Of a stretch of 47,758 bases of DNA, positions 17,506-26,826 are shown piece by piece. The notes below the pieces were generated by a model, which saw only the letters and a list, made by a program, of their open reading frames with translations, had not been told where the DNA came from and searched no databases. Both the position numbers and the translations under genes were made by a program. Positions within the stretch are counted from its first letter, which is position 1; every line of letters begins with the position of its first letter. The stretch is from Opitutaceae bacterium UBA2377 (GTDB taxonomy: Bacteria; Verrucomicrobiota; Verrucomicrobiia; Opitutales; Opitutaceae): the NCBI GenBank assembly GCA_002344205.1, contig DDSZ01000043.1:1-47758 (forward strand), given 5' to 3'.

Positions 17506-17922
17506 TCAGACAACCGGATCGGCCTGAAACTTCGCGCCCAGCTCGGCGAAGGGTTTCTGCGCATTCAGCCAAAGCGGATTTTGCCGGATCTCGGACATCG
17601 GTTTGGTCGTGTGATTGCAGAACAGGTAGCACGCCGGCCCGATCCGCATGCAGGCATCGAAATGCGTGCCGTCCGCCCCATGGGTGAAGACGAAATCACC
17701 CAGCTGCAGCGGCGTCCGGCCGACCTCGGTCTGGAGGGAATTGATGTCCGCCAGAAACCGCGCTTTGTAGGTGTCCGCCCGGGGGCCTTGGTAGGACAGG
17801 ATCATGCCCGGGCCGCTCGCCAGCTTGACCAAAACCCATTCGTCAAAAACGACGCCTTGGTAGAGCGTATTCACGCGGCCGATGGTTTGGATGATCGCGG
17901 TGCGGGCTTCGTCGATGTTCAT
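17506..17922 (-). CDS. Conserved hypothetical protein
   Basis: 138 aa starting MNIDEARTAIIQTIGRVNTL. A soluble alpha/beta-looking protein with FDEWVLVKLASGPGMILSYQGPR and DFVFTHGADGTHFDACMRIGPACYLFCNHT; no domain I know. The ATG at 17920-17922 is preferred to the upstream 18018 start because the intervening DNA is AT-rich and looks like a promoter region. It is divergent from the Fur/PerR gene and convergent with the exchanger gene (13 bp between stops). Confidence 0.65.
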   Translation of the reverse strand: MNIDEARTAIIQTIGRVNTLYQGVVFDEWVLVKLASGPGMILSYQGPRADTYKARFLADINSLQTEVGRTPLQLGDFVFTHGADGTHFDACMRIGPACYLFCNHTTKPMSEIRQNPLWLNAQKPFAELGAKFQADPVV

Positions 17923-18045
17923 AACGTTGCGCAAATTGATCTGTCCGACGCACAGACATGCAATGACATAATTCTGCGACTGCGCTCCCAGCCGGATTCT
18001 TTTATCATTAAATAACAATTAATTACAAAACAGATCCGCACATTT

Positions 18046-18089
18046 TTAGAACAATTCTAATTATCACTTGCGATTTAGAACCATTCCAA
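18046..18089. promoter_or_regulatory. Two PerR/Fur-type operator boxes upstream of the regulator gene
   Basis: Box 1 at 18046-18060 is TTAGAACAATTCTAA, a near-perfect 7-1-7 palindrome. Box 2 at 18075-18089 is TTAGAACCATTCCAA. They start 29 bp apart, almost three helix turns. The PerR consensus known from Bacillus is TTATAATNATTATAA. A weak -35-like TTGCGA (18068-18073) and a TTTAAA further on would put box 2 inside the promoter. This suggests autoregulation and control of the suf genes behind it. Confidence 0.65.
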
Positions 18090-18110
18090 TCTGTTTAAAC
18101 CCTCACTCTC

Positions 18111-18536
18111 ATGCCTGACACCTCCACCGCCACCCCAGCGTCCCTCACGCAAACCCTCGCCGACAGCGGTTTGCGCGCCACCCCGCAGCGTGAAGTCGTG
18201 TTCAACGTGCTGTTGAAAAAGCGCGACCACCCCACGGCCGACGAGGTTTTTGCCCGGGTGAAATCCGAACTGCCGACCATCTCGCTCGCCACCGTTTACA
18301 ACTGTCTCGAAACCCTCGTGCAATGTCGCGTGGTGCGAGCGGTGAACTTTGAGCGCGGACCCACCCGTTATTGCCCCAACCTGCGTCCGCACGCGCATTT
18401 TCACGACGAGCAAAGCGGCTCCACCCACGACATCGACCTGCCGCCCGAACTGCTCGAACAGGTGAAGGCCGTGCTGCCGCCCGGCTACGACGCCAGCGCC
18501 GTCGAGATCACCTTCCGCGGCCGTTCAGCCTCCTGA
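18111..18536 (+). CDS. Fur/PerR-family transcriptional regulator
   Basis: 141 aa. Winged-helix DNA-binding domain: [20 protein letters not shown] (residues 16-35), [12 protein letters not shown] and the recognition helix part [15 protein letters not shown]. The dimer/metal domain has [12 protein letters not shown] and STHDIDLP. The first His pair and the Asp correspond to regulatory metal ligands (PerR-like Asp rather than Fur-like Glu is inferred). Both structural-zinc CxxC motifs of standard Fur/PerR are absent. It sits 35 bp before sufC on the same strand with two candidate operators upstream, so it is probably the autoregulated regulator of the suf genes responding to iron or peroxide. 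Confidence 0.88.
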   Translation: MPDTSTATPASLTQTLADSGLRATPQREVVFNVLLKKRDHPTADEVFARVKSELPTISLATVYNCLETLVQCRVVRAVNFERGPTRYCPNLRPHAHFHDEQSGSTHDIDLPPELLEQVKAVLPPGYDASAVEITFRGRSAS

Positions 18537-18571
18537 AGACCGCCGCAACCACCTCCCCCCTTTTTACGCAC

Positions 18572-19327
18572 ATGAGCCAACTCGAAATCAAGGACCTCCA
18601 CGTCAGCATCGGCGAAAAAGCCATCGTCAAGGGCTTCTCGCTTACCATCAACAGCGGCGAGGTCCACGCCATCATGGGGCCCAACGGCACCGGCAAGTCC
18701 ACGCTCTCCAAGGCGATCGCCGGCCACCCCGATTACACCATCACCGGCGGCGACGTCCTCCTCGACGGCCGGTCCATCCTCGCGATGCAGCCCGACGAAC
18801 GCGCCCGCGCCGGGCTCTTTCTCGCCTTCCAATATCCGAGCGAGATCCCCGGGGTCACCATCGCCAACTTCCTCCGCGCGGCCGTCCAAGCGCGCATGGC
18901 CGAGGGCGAGGAACTCGACGCCACCGGCTACTACAAGCGGCTCTACTCGAAGATGGACCTCCTCAAGATCGACCGGAAGTTCACCTCCCGCGCGGTCAAC
19001 GACGGCTTCTCCGGCGGCGAAAAGAAACGCTGCGAAATCCTCCAGATGGCGATGCTTGAGCCGAAGTTCGCGCTGATGGACGAGACCGACTCCGGCCTCG
19101 ACATCGACGCGCTCCGCATCGTCGCCGAGGGCGTCAACGCCATGCGCGGCGGCACGCTCGGCATTCTCATGATCACGCACTACCAGCGCCTGCTCGACTA
19201 CATCGTGCCCGACCACGTCCACGTCATGTGGGACGGCCGCATCGTGAAGAGCGGCGACAAATCCCTCGCCCTCGAACTCGAGGCCAAGGGCTACGACTGG
19301 GTGAAACAGGAACTCGCCAAGGCCTGA
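18572..19327 (+). CDS. sufC: Fe-S cluster assembly ATPase SufC
   Basis: 251 aa, an ABC-type ATPase of the SufBCD scaffold complex. Walker A is [15 protein letters not shown] (about residues 35-49), the signature is [17 protein letters not shown] (about 149-165) and Walker B is [18 protein letters not shown] (the family has the same MDETDSGLD). The segment [14 protein letters not shown] holds the Q-loop. Translation starts at ATG 18572; the longer frame reaches back into the regulator gene. It is followed by sufB 7 bp later. Confidence 0.97.
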   Translation: MSQLEIKDLHVSIGEKAIVKGFSLTINSGEVHAIMGPNGTGKSTLSKAIAGHPDYTITGGDVLLDGRSILAMQPDERARAGLFLAFQYPSEIPGVTIANFLRAAVQARMAEGEELDATGYYKRLYSKMDLLKIDRKFTSRAVNDGFSGGEKKRCEILQMAMLEPKFALMDETDSGLDIDALRIVAEGVNAMRGGTLGILMITHYQRLLDYIVPDHVHVMWDGRIVKSGDKSLALELEAKGYDWVKQELAKA

Positions 19328-19334
19328 ACCCGCC

Positions 19335-20783
19335 ATGCCCGATCTCGCCGAAACCATCCTCCCCGAGGCGCCCGACGCCGCGGCCAATCCCGTCGCCGGC
19401 ATCGACCAGACGAAGGGCGACTTCCAATACAACGTGGACTACGAGTTCGACGCCGGCACCGGCCTGACCGAGAACACCATCCGCTACATCAGCTCCGTCA
19501 AAAAAGAGGCCCCCTGGATCCTCGAGTTCCGCCTCAAGGCCCTGCAGACCTTTCTCAGCAAGCCCATGCCCACACACTGGGCCACAAAGGACCTCGACAA
19601 CATTCATTTCGACAAAATCCGCTACTACCTCTCGCAGGGCCAGAAGCCCAAGCGCACCTGGGACGAGGTCCCCGACGACATCAAGCGCACCTTCGAGCGG
19701 CTCGGCATTCCCGAGCAGGAGCGCAAGTTCCTCGCCGGCGTCGAGGCGCAGTTCGACTCCGAGGCCGCGTATTCGAACGTCAAGGACATCGTCGCCAAGC
19801 AGGGCGTCATCTTCGCCAACTCCACCGAGGCGCTCCGTGAGCATCCCGAGATTTTCCGCAAGTTCTTCGGCAAGGTCATCCCCACCGGGGACAACAAGTT
19901 CTCCGCGCTCAACAGCGCCGTGTTTTCCGGCGGCTCGTTCATCTACGTGCCCAAGGGCGTAAAGGTCGCCCAGCCCCTGCAGGCCTATTTCCGCATCAAC
20001 GCCGAGAACTTCGGCCAGTTCGAGCGCACCCTCATCATTGCCGACGAGGGCGCCGAACTCACCTACATGGAGGGCTGCACCGCCCCCAAGTTCAGCACCT
20101 CCACGCTGCACAGCGCCGTGGTCGAGCTCGTCGCCCTCAAGGGCGCGAAGATCCAATACATCACCGTCCAGAACTGGGCCAACAACGTCTTCAACCTCGT
20201 CACCAAGCGCGGCGTCGCCCACGAGGAGGCCACCATCAAGTGGATCGACTGCAACATCGGCAGCCGGCTCACCATGAAGTATCCCGGCGTCGTCCTCAAG
20301 GGCCGCAAGGCCCGCGGCGAGGTCATCTCCATCGCCCTCGCCAACGACGGCCAGCACCAGGACACCGGCGCCAAGATGATCCACGCCGCCGACGAGACGA
20401 CCTCCAACATCGTCGCCAAGTCCATCTCCGTCGGCCAGGGCCGCTCCACCTACCGCGGTGTCGTCCACATCCCGAAGCACCTCAAGGGCTGCAAGAACAA
20501 CACCGAGTGCGACGCCCTCCTCATCAACACCAACAGCCGCACCGACACCTACCCGGCCATCACCGTGCGCGGCGACGCCAACTCCGTGCAGCACGAAGCC
20601 AGCGTGTCGAAAGTCAGCGAGGAGCAAATTTTCTACATGCAACAGCGCGGCCTCACCGAAGCCCAGGCCATGAGCCTCTCGGTGAACGGCTTCGTCAACG
20701 ACCTCGCGAGCCAGTTCCCGATGGAGTATTCCGTCGAACTCAAACGCCTAATCGACCTCGAGATGGAGGGCAGCGTCGGCTGA
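19335..20783 (+). CDS. sufB: Fe-S cluster assembly scaffold SufB
   Basis: 482 aa, the normal size. SufB receives sulfur and builds the cluster together with SufC and SufD. Recognisable stretches are [15 protein letters not shown] (about 56-70), [15 protein letters not shown] (about 196), [30 protein letters not shown] beta-helix turns, [19 protein letters not shown] with the essential Cys of the acceptor site (about residue 394), and [14 protein letters not shown] at the C-terminus. Start ATG 19335, 7 bp after sufC. Confidence 0.97.
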   Translation: MPDLAETILPEAPDAAANPVAGIDQTKGDFQYNVDYEFDAGTGLTENTIRYISSVKKEAPWILEFRLKALQTFLSKPMPTHWATKDLDNIHFDKIRYYLSQGQKPKRTWDEVPDDIKRTFERLGIPEQERKFLAGVEAQFDSEAAYSNVKDIVAKQGVIFANSTEALREHPEIFRKFFGKVIPTGDNKFSALNSAVFSGGSFIYVPKGVKVAQPLQAYFRINAENFGQFERTLIIADEGAELTYMEGCTAPKFSTSTLHSAVVELVALKGAKIQYITVQNWANNVFNLVTKRGVAHEEATIKWIDCNIGSRLTMKYPGVVLKGRKARGEVISIALANDGQHQDTGAKMIHAADETTSNIVAKSISVGQGRSTYRGVVHIPKHLKGCKNNTECDALLINTNSRTDTYPAITVRGDANSVQHEASVSKVSEEQIFYMQQRGLTEAQAMSLSVNGFVNDLASQFPMEYSVELKRLIDLEMEGSVG

Positions 20784-20791
20784 ACGACGCC

Positions 20792-20875
20792 ATTTTCGAT
20801 TTTGGATTCCTGATTTTCGATTTCGGTCGGAAGCGGGCGCCCCAAATCGAAAATCCCAAATCAAAAATCGAAAAT
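20792..20875. repeat. AAATCGAAAATC-type hairpin between sufB and sufD
   Basis: Two 32-nt AT-rich arms in opposite orientation, 20792-20823 (ATTTTCGATTTTGGATTCCT...) and 20844-20875 (AAATCGAAAATCCCAAATCA...), around a GC-rich loop (CGGTCGGAAGCGGGCGCCCC). The arms pair with a few mismatches. It fills nearly the whole sufB-sufD gap, ending 6 bp before the sufD ATG, inside what should be one operon. The same element occurs at 37414-37504. Confidence 0.85.
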
Positions 20876-20881
20876 TTCCCG

Positions 20882-22192
20882 ATGTCCGCCGTGCCCGACA
20901 CCCACTCTTCCTCCGATTTCACCCAGGAGCGCTTCGCCGCGCATCTCGCCAACCGCAGCGACCTCCCGGCCTGGTGGCTGGAGGCGAAGAAAGCCGCCTG
21001 GAACCAGTATCTCGCCCTCCCGCTGCCCGCCCGCACCGACGAGCGCTGGCGCTTCTCCAACCTCAAGGGCATCGACCTCGCCGGTTTCGTGCTCCCCGGC
21101 CAGCCCGCGCCGCACACGCCGCACCTGCCGGACTTTCCGCGCGTGGCCGAGCTCACCTTCTCCAACCGCCAGATCACCGCGCGCACGGCCCTACCCGCCG
21201 ATCTGCGGGAACAGGGCGTGATCTTCGCCCCGCTCGACGAGGCGCTCCGCGAGCACGGCGACCTCGTCCGCCGCTATTTCCGGAAACACCCCGTCGCCCT
21301 CGGCAGCGAGAAGTTCGTCGAGCTCAACACCGCCTTCTGCTCCACCGGCGCACTGCTCTACGTGCCTCGTGGGGTGGAGATCGCCCTGCCCTTCGTCGTC
21401 GAGCACACCCTCGCCGGCGACCACATGGCCACCTTCCCGCACACCCTCGTCATCCTTGAGGATCAAGCCAAGGCCACCCTCGTGGAGTTCTTCGTCTCCA
21501 CCGAAACCGAAACCGCGCACTTCGTCTCCGGCGTCAACGACCTGCACGCCTCCGCCGGCGCCCACCTCACCTACGTCGGCGTGCAAAACTGGTCCGACGC
21601 CACCCAGGCTTTCCACAGCAACAGCATCGCCGCCGGCCGCGACGCCCGCGTGTTCTCGCTCAACCTCCACCTCGGCGGCCGGCAGGCCCGGCACGAGTCG
21701 CACAGCCGCCTGCTCGCTCCCGGCGCGCACAGCGAGATGCTCGCCCTCACCGTCGCCCACGGCACGCAGGAGTTCGACCAGCGCACGCTGCAGACGCACG
21801 CCGCGCCGCACACCTCGTCCAATCTTCTCTACAAAAACGTCCTCCTCGACCAGGCCCGCACCATCTTCTCCGGCCTCATCGTCGTTGAACCCGACGCCCA
21901 GAAGACCGACGCCTACCAGAGCAACCGCAACCTCATGCTCAGCGAAGCCGCCGAAGCCAACAGTCTGCCCGGCCTGGAAATCGAGGCCAACGACGTGCGC
22001 TGCACCCACGGCGCCACCACCGCCCGCATCGACCCCGACCAGCAGTTTTACCTCGAGGCCCGCGGCATCACCCCGCAGCACGCCCACGAGCTGCTCGTCT
22101 TCGGTTTCTTCGAGGAGATCCTCGACAAGCTGACCGACGACCACCTCCACGCCGCGCTCACGCGGTTTATCCAGTCGAAATTCAAAAGCTAA
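20882..22192 (+). CDS. sufD: Fe-S cluster assembly protein SufD
   Basis: 436 aa. Partner of SufB in the SufBC2D scaffold. The N-terminal helical part ([34 protein letters not shown]) is followed by the beta-helix: [55 protein letters not shown], and [16 protein letters not shown] with the conserved His (about residue 379). It ends in the usual C-terminal helices ([15 protein letters not shown]). Start ATG 20882, just behind the AT-rich hairpin. Confidence 0.95.
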   Translation: MSAVPDTHSSSDFTQERFAAHLANRSDLPAWWLEAKKAAWNQYLALPLPARTDERWRFSNLKGIDLAGFVLPGQPAPHTPHLPDFPRVAELTFSNRQITARTALPADLREQGVIFAPLDEALREHGDLVRRYFRKHPVALGSEKFVELNTAFCSTGALLYVPRGVEIALPFVVEHTLAGDHMATFPHTLVILEDQAKATLVEFFVSTETETAHFVSGVNDLHASAGAHLTYVGVQNWSDATQAFHSNSIAAGRDARVFSLNLHLGGRQARHESHSRLLAPGAHSEMLALTVAHGTQEFDQRTLQTHAAPHTSSNLLYKNVLLDQARTIFSGLIVVEPDAQKTDAYQSNRNLMLSEAAEANSLPGLEIEANDVRCTHGATTARIDPDQQFYLEARGITPQHAHELLVFGFFEEILDKLTDDHLHAALTRFIQSKFKS

Positions 22193-22200
22193 GGCCCGCC

Positions 22201-22755
22201 ATGACCCAGACCAAGGAACGCACGCTCACCCGCGAAGTCGCCGCCACGCAGATCCCGTCCGGCGACAAACACACCCTGCCCGCCGGCACGAAGGTCACCA
22301 TCCACCAGACCCTTGGCGGCAGCTACACCGTGCAGACCGACACCGGCCTCTTCCGCATCGACGGCAGGGATGCCGATGCCTTGGGCGAACAGGCCACCGA
22401 CAACACTGTGCAGGCGGCCACTCTCGCCGACGGCTCGCCCGATCCTGCGGCCGTTTGGACCCAGTTGCGCAAGGTTTTCGACCCCGAGATCCCGGTGAAC
22501 ATCGTGGACCTCGGCCTGGTTTACTCGCTCGACATCGAGAAGCGCGAAACCGCCGAAGGCGGCTACAAGGTCAGCATCGCGATGACCCTCACCGCGCCCG
22601 GCTGCGGCATGGGCCCGGCCATTGCCGAGGACGCCAAAGGCAAGGTCCTCCTCGTCCCCGGCGTCGCCGACGCCGAGGTCAAGATTACCTGGGAGCCACC
22701 GTGGAACCAGAGCATGATTTCCGAAGAGGGTAAGATGAAACTCGGCCTCATCTGA
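22201..22755 (+). CDS. sufT: SufT-like Fe-S assembly protein (DUF59/MIP18 domain)
   Basis: 184 aa. The C-terminal two thirds are a DUF59/MIP18 domain: [19 protein letters not shown] (about residues 95-113) and [19 protein letters not shown] with the conserved Cys (about residue 138), ending [20 protein letters not shown]. The N-terminal 80 residues form the extra domain typical of SufT rather than short PaaD-like proteins ([20 protein letters not shown]). SufT helps maturation of Fe-S proteins. It starts 8 bp after sufD and closes the suf cluster; no sufS, sufU or sufE lies in this window. Confidence 0.88.
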   Translation: MTQTKERTLTREVAATQIPSGDKHTLPAGTKVTIHQTLGGSYTVQTDTGLFRIDGRDADALGEQATDNTVQAATLADGSPDPAAVWTQLRKVFDPEIPVNIVDLGLVYSLDIEKRETAEGGYKVSIAMTLTAPGCGMGPAIAEDAKGKVLLVPGVADAEVKITWEPPWNQSMISEEGKMKLGLI

Positions 22756-22765
22756 GGCGACCACC

Positions 22766-23173
22766 GTGAAGGTCGAGCTCCTTACCCTCTGCGACTACGC
22801 CGTGGCGGTGCCCGGCGGCAAGCTGACCATTGTCGGCACCTTCGACCGCCTGAACGTGCCCAAGCTGCCGCACCAGCAGGCCGCCTTCTACCTCGTCGCC
22901 AAGGTGCGTTTCGACCTCACCGAAGCCGGCGAAAAGCGCCTGCAATTCACGTTCACCGATCCCGACGGCAAACAAATCGGCGCGCTGCCCGAGATGAAAG
23001 TGCCGGTGAAGCTGCGTGAGGAGGATTACACCGCCGCGATGCAGGCCGTGTTTCGCATCGCCGGTCTGCCCCTCGCCCAAAGCGGCGACCACTCTGTCAA
23101 CCTGCTCATCGACGACACGCCCGTGACCAGTATCTCGCTGACCATCCAGCTCGCCAAGCCCAAGGCGGGCTGA
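22766..23173 (+). CDS. DUF6941-like conserved protein
   Basis: 135 aa, starting at GTG 22766, 10 bp after sufT: MKVELLTLCDYAVAVPGGKL. The pattern, a short opening with CDYA, then GGKLTIVGTFDRLN, then strands AAFYLVAKVRF and LQFTFTDPDGKQI, is that of small beta-rich proteins annotated DUF6941 in many bacteria; this assignment is from pattern memory. No catalytic residues stand out. It may be cotranscribed with suf but need not share their role. Confidence 0.7.
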   Translation: MKVELLTLCDYAVAVPGGKLTIVGTFDRLNVPKLPHQQAAFYLVAKVRFDLTEAGEKRLQFTFTDPDGKQIGALPEMKVPVKLREEDYTAAMQAVFRIAGLPLAQSGDHSVNLLIDDTPVTSISLTIQLAKPKAG

Positions 23174-23282
23174 GCCGCGCTCCCGGTCTGCTCACGCCAC
23201 AGTTCTTGCGCCGGCCAGCGCGTCTTCGAGCCCGGGCGATTTCTGCGCTTCCCTCACCGGGCGGCGCATCTAAGGTCGGGGC

Positions 23283-24812
23283 GTGATCCCCCTGTTTTCT
23301 ACCCTGCTGCGCCGATTGCTCACGGCCGGCGCTCTTGCCCTCATTCCCCTGATGCTCGCGGCCCAGCCCGCCGAGGCCCCCGCCCCCGGCGTGGAGAACT
23401 CCGTGGTGAAGATATTCTCCACCGCGCGCTACCCCGACGTTTACCGCCCCTGGACCAAGCAACCCCCGCGCGAGGGCACCGGCACCGGTGTCATCATCGA
23501 CGGCCGCCGCATCCTAACCAACGCCCACGTGGTCGCCTACGCCAGCCAGATCCAGGTGCAGGCCAACCAGTCGGGCGACAAATACACCGCCAGCGTCGAG
23601 GCCTACTCCACCGCGATGGACCTCGCCGTGCTCCGGCTCGAGGACGAATCCTTCTTCGACGCCCGCCCCCCGCTCCCCCGCGCGACAACGCTCCCCGGCA
23701 TCAAGGACACCGTCATGGCCTACGGCTTCCCCACCGGCGGCACCACCCTCTCCATCACCAAGGGCATCGTCTCCCGCATCGAGTTTGCCGCCTACAACTA
23801 CCCCGGCGCCGGGCTCCGCATCCAGATCGACGCCGCCATCAACCCCGGCAACAGCGGCGGCCCCGCCCTCGTCCACGACCAGATGATCGGCATCGCCTTC
23901 TCCCGTCTCGGCGGCAGCGACAACATCGGCTACATCATCCCCAACGAGGAGATCGACCTGTTCCTCGCCGACATCACCGACGGCCGCTACGACGGCAAGC
24001 CCGTCAATTTCGACGACTTCCAGCCGCTCATCAACCCGGGCCTGCGCGCCTTCCTCCGGCTCGACCGCACCACCGAGGGCGTCGTGCTGCGCCGCGCCGA
24101 GCAGCCTGCCGCGGACTACCCGCTCCAGCCCTGGGATGTCGTCACGCACATCGGCGACACCCGCATCGACAACGAGGGCATGATCATCCTCTCCGAGAAT
24201 GTCCGCGTCGCCTTCAAATACCGCATCCAGCAGATCGCCCTTGACGGCCGGGTCCCGCTCACCGTCATCCGCGACGGCCGCGAACTCCAGGTGGACGTGC
24301 CCGTGGCCGCCGACCGGCCGCTCGTCGCCCCCTTCCTGCAAGGCGCCTATCCCCGCTACTTTGTCCACGGCCCGCTCGTCTTCTCCGCCGCCACCCAGGA
24401 ATTTATCGCGGGCTTCAACAACTTCGCCCTGCTCAACGCGCTCACCTTTGCCGAGACGCCCCTGATCACCCGCCGCGTCGCCCGGCCGGAATTTCCCGAC
24501 GAGGAGCTGGTCGTCGTCACCTCGCCCTTCTTTCCGCACCGCAGCACCAAGGGCTACAACAACCCCGCCGGGCGCGTCCTCGCCGGCGTCAACGGCGTCG
24601 CGCCGCGCAACCTGCTCCACCTCGTCGAACTCCTGCGCACGGCTGAAAGCGACTACCTCGAATTCACCTTCGCCGGCCAAGGCACCGAAACCCTCGTCTT
24701 CTCGCGGCAGGAACTCCTCGACATCACCGAGGATATTTTGAGCGACAACGACATCCGCGCCCAAGGCACCCCCGACACCCTCGCCGTGTGGCAAAACCGC
24801 CCCCAGCCCTGA
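23283..24812 (+). CDS. Deg/HtrA-like serine protease with PDZ domain (plant Deg9-like layout)
   Basis: 509 aa. A signal peptide at 1-31 (LTAGALALIPLMLAAQPAEA) sends it to the periplasm. The trypsin-like domain has the complete triad: His in ILTNAHVVAYA (about residue 81), Asp in AYSTAMDLAVLRLED (about 117) and Ser in INPGNSGGPALVHDQ (about 198). One PDZ-like domain follows (about 260-345, LQPWDVVTHIGDTRI), then a long C-terminal region with ARPEFPDEELVVVTSPFFPH and a second PDZ-like part (GRVLAGVNGVAPRNLLHLVELL). This order resembles organellar/bacterial Deg proteases with a C-terminal proteolysis-inert half. It starts at GTG 23283. Confidence 0.9.
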   Translation: MIPLFSTLLRRLLTAGALALIPLMLAAQPAEAPAPGVENSVVKIFSTARYPDVYRPWTKQPPREGTGTGVIIDGRRILTNAHVVAYASQIQVQANQSGDKYTASVEAYSTAMDLAVLRLEDESFFDARPPLPRATTLPGIKDTVMAYGFPTGGTTLSITKGIVSRIEFAAYNYPGAGLRIQIDAAINPGNSGGPALVHDQMIGIAFSRLGGSDNIGYIIPNEEIDLFLADITDGRYDGKPVNFDDFQPLINPGLRAFLRLDRTTEGVVLRRAEQPAADYPLQPWDVVTHIGDTRIDNEGMIILSENVRVAFKYRIQQIALDGRVPLTVIRDGRELQVDVPVAADRPLVAPFLQGAYPRYFVHGPLVFSAATQEFIAGFNNFALLNALTFAETPLITRRVARPEFPDEELVVVTSPFFPHRSTKGYNNPAGRVLAGVNGVAPRNLLHLVELLRTAESDYLEFTFAGQGTETLVFSRQELLDITEDILSDNDIRAQGTPDTLAVWQNRPQP

Positions 24813-24856
24813 ACATCTCTCCCGCACCTGTCCAACCGGTAACCATCCGCCTCCCC

Positions 24857-26185
24857 ATGACGCCTTCTCGTCCCGCCCAACCCTTCATTCGCCTCCTGCT
24901 CGCCTTGGTTCTGCCCGTGGTCGCGCAGTCCGCACCGGCTGAAACCCTTTTTCGCAATGTCCGCGTGTTCGACGGCGTCGGCCCGGAACTCTCCGCCCCG
25001 ACCGATGTGCTGGTGCAGGGCAATACCATCGCCCGGATCGCCCCCGGGCAGTCTGCTCCCGGCGCCCGCGTGATCGAGGGCGAGGGTCGCACGCTCATGC
25101 CCGGTTTCATCGACGTGCATGTTCACCTCGTCTTCACCTCGCTGCCCATGATGCGGCTGCTCGCGCCCGACCTCACGCCCGCCCATGCCACGGAAGCCGC
25201 TGCCGCCGAGGCCGAGCAAATGCTGCTGCGTGGCTTCACCGCCGTGCGCGATGTCGGCGGCCCCATCTGGGAACTCAAGGCCGGCATCGACGCGGGCAAG
25301 TGGCGCGGCCCCCGCATCTGGCCTTCCGGCGCCACCATCAGCCAGACCTCCGGTCACGGCGATTTCCGCCTGCCGACCGAGCCCTCGCGCCGCTTCTCCG
25401 GGCAACCCTCCCGGGCAGAGCTGATGGGCGCCACCTTCATCGCCGACGGCCGCGACGAGGTGCTGACCGCCGTGCGCGAAAACCTCCGCTTCGGCGCCAG
25501 CCAGCTCAAGGTGATGTCCGGCGGCGGCACGGCTTCGGATTACGACCCGGTGGACGTCACCCAATACACTTTCGACGAGGTCAAGGCGGCCGTTGATGCG
25601 GCCGAGGATTGGAACACCTACGTGACCGTCCATGCCTACACCGACCGCTCCGTCCGCCGCGCCATCGAGGCCGGTGTGAAATGCATCGAGCACGGCCAGA
25701 TGATGTCGGAAGAAACACTGGTGCTCATGCGCGACCGCGGCGTCTGGCTCTCGCTGCAGGTGCTCCGCGCCACCACGCCCGACATGGCGCCCCTGCGGGC
25801 GGCAAAGCGCCGGCCCGTGATCGAGGGCCAGCCCCGCGTCTGGGAGGCCGCCAAGCGCCTCGGCGTCAAACTGGCCTGGGGCACCGACTACCTGTTCGAG
25901 CCTGAGCTTAACGCCACCCAGAACGCCAACATGCTCGAGCTGCGGCAGTGGTTCACGCCGGCCGAACTCCTCAAGCTCGTCACGCACGACAACGCCCAGC
26001 TCCTCGCGCTCTCCGGCCCGCGCAGCCCGTATGTCGGCGAACTCGGCGTCGTGCGCGAAGGCGCGCTGGCCGACCTCATCCTCGTCAACGGCGACCCGCT
26101 GCAAAACATCGAGCTCATCGCCGACCCCGCCGCCAACTTCGCCGTCATCATGAAGGACGGCATCCTCGCCAAGGACTTGCCCTGA
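24857..26185 (+). CDS. Exported metal-dependent amidohydrolase (imidazolonepropionase-like)
   Basis: 442 aa. A signal peptide at about 1-25 (FIRLLLALVLPVVAQSAPA) makes it periplasmic or secreted. The amidohydrolase domain follows: TLMPGFIDVHVHLVF (first HxH metal pair, about residue 90), KVMSGGGTASDYDPVD (Lys bridging candidate, about 222), VTVHAYTDRSVRRAIEAGVKCIEHG (two metal His, about 260 and 279), LAWGTDYLFEP (Asp, about 346), and a C-terminal beta-sandwich segment GALADLILVNGDPLQNI. Similar enzymes are Xaa-Pro dipeptidases or organophosphate-acid hydrolases; the substrate is open. Start ATG 24857. Confidence 0.9.
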   Translation: MTPSRPAQPFIRLLLALVLPVVAQSAPAETLFRNVRVFDGVGPELSAPTDVLVQGNTIARIAPGQSAPGARVIEGEGRTLMPGFIDVHVHLVFTSLPMMRLLAPDLTPAHATEAAAAEAEQMLLRGFTAVRDVGGPIWELKAGIDAGKWRGPRIWPSGATISQTSGHGDFRLPTEPSRRFSGQPSRAELMGATFIADGRDEVLTAVRENLRFGASQLKVMSGGGTASDYDPVDVTQYTFDEVKAAVDAAEDWNTYVTVHAYTDRSVRRAIEAGVKCIEHGQMMSEETLVLMRDRGVWLSLQVLRATTPDMAPLRAAKRRPVIEGQPRVWEAAKRLGVKLAWGTDYLFEPELNATQNANMLELRQWFTPAELLKLVTHDNAQLLALSGPRSPYVGELGVVREGALADLILVNGDPLQNIELIADPAANFAVIMKDGILAKDLP

Positions 26186-26233
26186 GCGGTTCAAATTAAA
26201 CCGCGGCCGTCGCACCCGGGCGCGGCAGCGCCG

Positions 26234-26261
26234 GTAGGGTCCGCTCTCCGAGCGGACCGCC
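26234..26261. repeat. REP-like palindrome, variant copy
   Basis: GTAGG plus stem GGTCCGCT, loop ctccg, stem AGCGGACC, then GCC. Head and loop are the same as in the copy at 6515, but six of the eight stem positions differ and pairing is fully restored. It lies between the convergent amidohydrolase and lipoprotein genes and may help end transcription, although no T-run follows. Confidence 0.7.
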
Positions 26262-26305
26262 GCCAGCTCAGCCCTCATCCCAATCCGCCGGCGACGTAAC
26301 CCGCT

Positions 26306-26821
26306 TCACTCAACCCGGCCGCCCAGTTCTTCGAGCCGGCGGGCGGTGCTCTCGATGTCTGCCACCAATTTTTCCCAGCGGACGCCTTGCTCGCTGCGCC
26401 GGTAGTCAAGATACTCCGCCGATTCAGCATCGCCCGACCGGGCGCGCAGCCGGGCGTTGGCCCCAATGATTTCCTCGAGCAGGTCGCGCTCACTGGTCAG
26501 CCGATCGAGCCGCACGGTCCACGCCAGCCGCAGCACGTCACGGATGCTGCGACCGTGAATCCAGGTGCGCAGCTCCCGATCGACGGTTTCCGCGCTGCCA
26601 CCGCGTTTCGTCCCCATCAACCTGAACCGCAGTTCCTGCAACCCCTCGTCGAACTCGCGCCATTGCTGCTGGTCGAGCTGCGGCGTGCTCCGTGAACGCC
26701 ACAGCGAAAAGGCGATGGCGGTGTCGGCCTTCACCACCCGGGCAAGGGGGTCGGCGGGCTGGCAACCCGCCGCACCCAAAGCGAGCAGCAGGATCATTAG
26801 CAGGGCGCGGTGTGGGTTCAT
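26306..26821 (-). CDS. Hypothetical lipoprotein with coiled-coil tendency
   Basis: 171 aa. Signal peptide MNPHRALLMILLLALGAAGC with the lipobox LGAAGC and lipidated Cys20. The rest is strongly charged and helical (QWREFDEGLQELRFRLMGTK, RLTSERDLLEEIIGANARLR, LVADIESTARRLEELGG) without any recognised domain. The start at 26819-26821 is fixed by the signal peptide, although the frame extends upstream into the adenine deaminase gene. It follows that gene by 5 bp on the same strand and so probably belongs to its transcript. Confidence 0.8.
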   Translation of the reverse strand: MNPHRALLMILLLALGAAGCQPADPLARVVKADTAIAFSLWRSRSTPQLDQQQWREFDEGLQELRFRLMGTKRGGSAETVDRELRTWIHGRSIRDVLRLAWTVRLDRLTSERDLLEEIIGANARLRARSGDAESAEYLDYRRSEQGVRWEKLVADIESTARRLEELGGRVE

Positions 26822-26826
26822 AATTT

